This document shows, in pieces, positions 22,630 to 22,873 of a DNA stretch of 22,873 nucleotides. Source of the stretch: a virus; IMG/VR virus record IMGVR_UViG_3300045999_008943, positions 1 to 22,873 of that record, one strand, 5' to 3'. The notes beneath the pieces are model-generated. The model did no database searches. It was given only the letters and a program-made list of their open reading frames with translations, and was not told the DNA's origin. Position 1 is the stretch's first letter. Each line of letters opens with the position of its first letter. Position numbers and translations under genes: made by a program.

Positions 22630-22795
22630 ATTGTCTAAACTTTTCAACCAAATCAGATAGCTCTTTTTCCTTTTGTGTTAGGGAAGTCCTAACAATCTCT
22701 TTTAGCTTGTTTAATAACGCAACTTGCTCAGAAATATCAAGTTGAATAATTTGCTCAACGACTCGATCGGCGTTGATTTGTTTTTTTCTTGCCAT
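22628..22795 (-). CDS. Small coiled-coil protein, 55 aa
   Basis: A frame from ATG 22795 to TAA 22628: MARKKQINADRVVEQIIQLD at the start, then helical LLNKLKEIVRT and a charged helix KEKELSDLVEKF. The ATG overlaps the stop of the upstream partial gene (TAATG), which supports it. Its stop lies inside the terminator of the plus-strand gene. It is probably an all-helical oligomer. Function is unknown. Confidence 0.62.
   Translation of the reverse strand: MARKKQINADRVVEQIIQLDISEQVALLNKLKEIVRTSLTQKEKELSDLVEKFRQ
22677..22693. repeat. GGGAAGT copy inside a 17-base inverted repeat
   Basis: GTTAGG (22677-22682) and CCTAAC (22688-22693) flank GAAGT. A similar dyad is present at 6132-6143, CGGGAAGTCCCG, where it is intergenic. 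Confidence 0.55.
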
Positions 22796-22873
22796 TAGTC
22801 AATGTATTTGTTTCTTAAAAAATAGGAGATTAGCTGGGCGGTATTTTTGCAGTTGAATTTAGCCCTAAGAAGC
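22795..22873 (-). CDS. Partial gene at right edge (C-terminal 25 residues)
   Basis: An open minus-strand frame enters from the right edge and ends with TAA at 22795-22797, overlapping the next ATG. The visible residues are AKFNCKNTAQLISYFLRN followed by KYID. This resembles the recognition helix region of LuxR-type helix-turn-helix domains (KNTAQLxxY), but the piece is too short to be sure. Confidence 0.45.
   Translation of the reverse strand, partial: LLRAKFNCKNTAQLISYFLRNKYID

Larger units (their letters stand above)
2279..22686. repeat. Dispersed GGGAAGT/GGGAAGAT motif, about 45 copies
   Basis: Plus-strand GGGAAG starts at 2279, 2580, 3327, 3357, 3768, 6133, 8580, 9402, 10239, 10377, 10938, 11486, 12042, 12176, 12572, 13229, 14007, 14771, 16173, 16549, 17173, 19027, 20075, 21109, 21851, 21894, 22225 and 22681. 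Reverse copies (CTTCCC) start at 2893, 3530, 3681, 5748, 6286, 10959, 12101, 12887, 14382, 15434, 15953, 18276, 18813, 19806, 20520, 21081 and 21985. The plus copies are followed by T in 17 and by AT in 6 of 28. They fall in all three codon frames of the opposite-strand genes (8, 14 and 5) and once between genes. Counts are by eye. Confidence 0.75.

Noticed and set aside
2279-22686. GGGAAG copies as Shine-Dalgarno sequences
   Set aside because: Most are inside minus-strand genes and on the other strand, with no plus-strand start codons placed behind them.
1-22873. CRISPR array, tRNA genes or integrase
   Set aside because: No regularly spaced repeats, no cloverleaf-like sequences and no recombinase motifs were found.

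Overview
This window looks like part of the genome of a tailed double-stranded DNA phage infecting a member of the Bacteroidota, most likely a crAss-like phage (Crassvirales) or a close relative. Three things point this way: the order terminase large subunit, portal, small proteins, ferritin-like protein, scaffold, major capsid protein, connector/tail proteins; the sizes of these proteins (about 690, 812, 406 and 478 aa); and leaders before start codons that are A-rich with almost no Shine-Dalgarno sequence, as is usual in Bacteroidota. One good Bacteroidota-type -7 box (TAnnTTTG) lies upstream of the portal gene. The genetic code looks standard. No integrase, tRNA, rRNA, CRISPR array or insertion sequence was seen.

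Layout: all genes but one are on the minus strand, so they read from right to left. The right part (about 18.3-22.3 kb) is a tightly coupled set: a glycosyltransferase-like protein, a DUF1599-type protein, two small proteins, a DUF5672/GT9 fusion glycosyltransferase and two class I methyltransferases. Next come small basic or coiled-coil proteins and a conserved beta-rich protein (16.6-18.3 kb), then TerL, portal, four small head-region proteins, a Dps-like protein, scaffold and MCP (7.8-16.6 kb). A free-standing GIY-YIG homing endonuclease sits just downstream of the MCP, with GC-rich hairpins at both ends. The left part (1-7.0 kb) holds connector or ring proteins, a fibre-like protein with a duplicated N-terminal domain, a phage GroES, and a tail protein of at least 916 aa that runs off the left edge. 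The only plus-strand gene (22323-22583) encodes 86 aa, has its own promoter-like region and a strong terminator, and resembles the domain repeated in the fibre protein.

The most unusual signal is not a gene. The hexamer GGGAAG, mostly as GGGAAGT or GGGAAGAT, occurs at least 45 times in 22.9 kb; I estimate roughly 8 would be expected by base composition. It is biased to the plus strand (28 versus 17 for the hexamer; 23 versus 6 for the two longer forms), opposite to transcription. It falls in all three codon frames and in an intergenic gap, so it is not a peptide motif. It is missing from about 3.8-5.7 kb and 6.3-8.6 kb, which contain the fibre and the homing endonuclease, both likely recent arrivals. 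This suggests a genome-wide DNA signal kept by selection, such as a Chi-like recombination site, a protein-binding or packaging site, or a modification site. All counts were made by eye.
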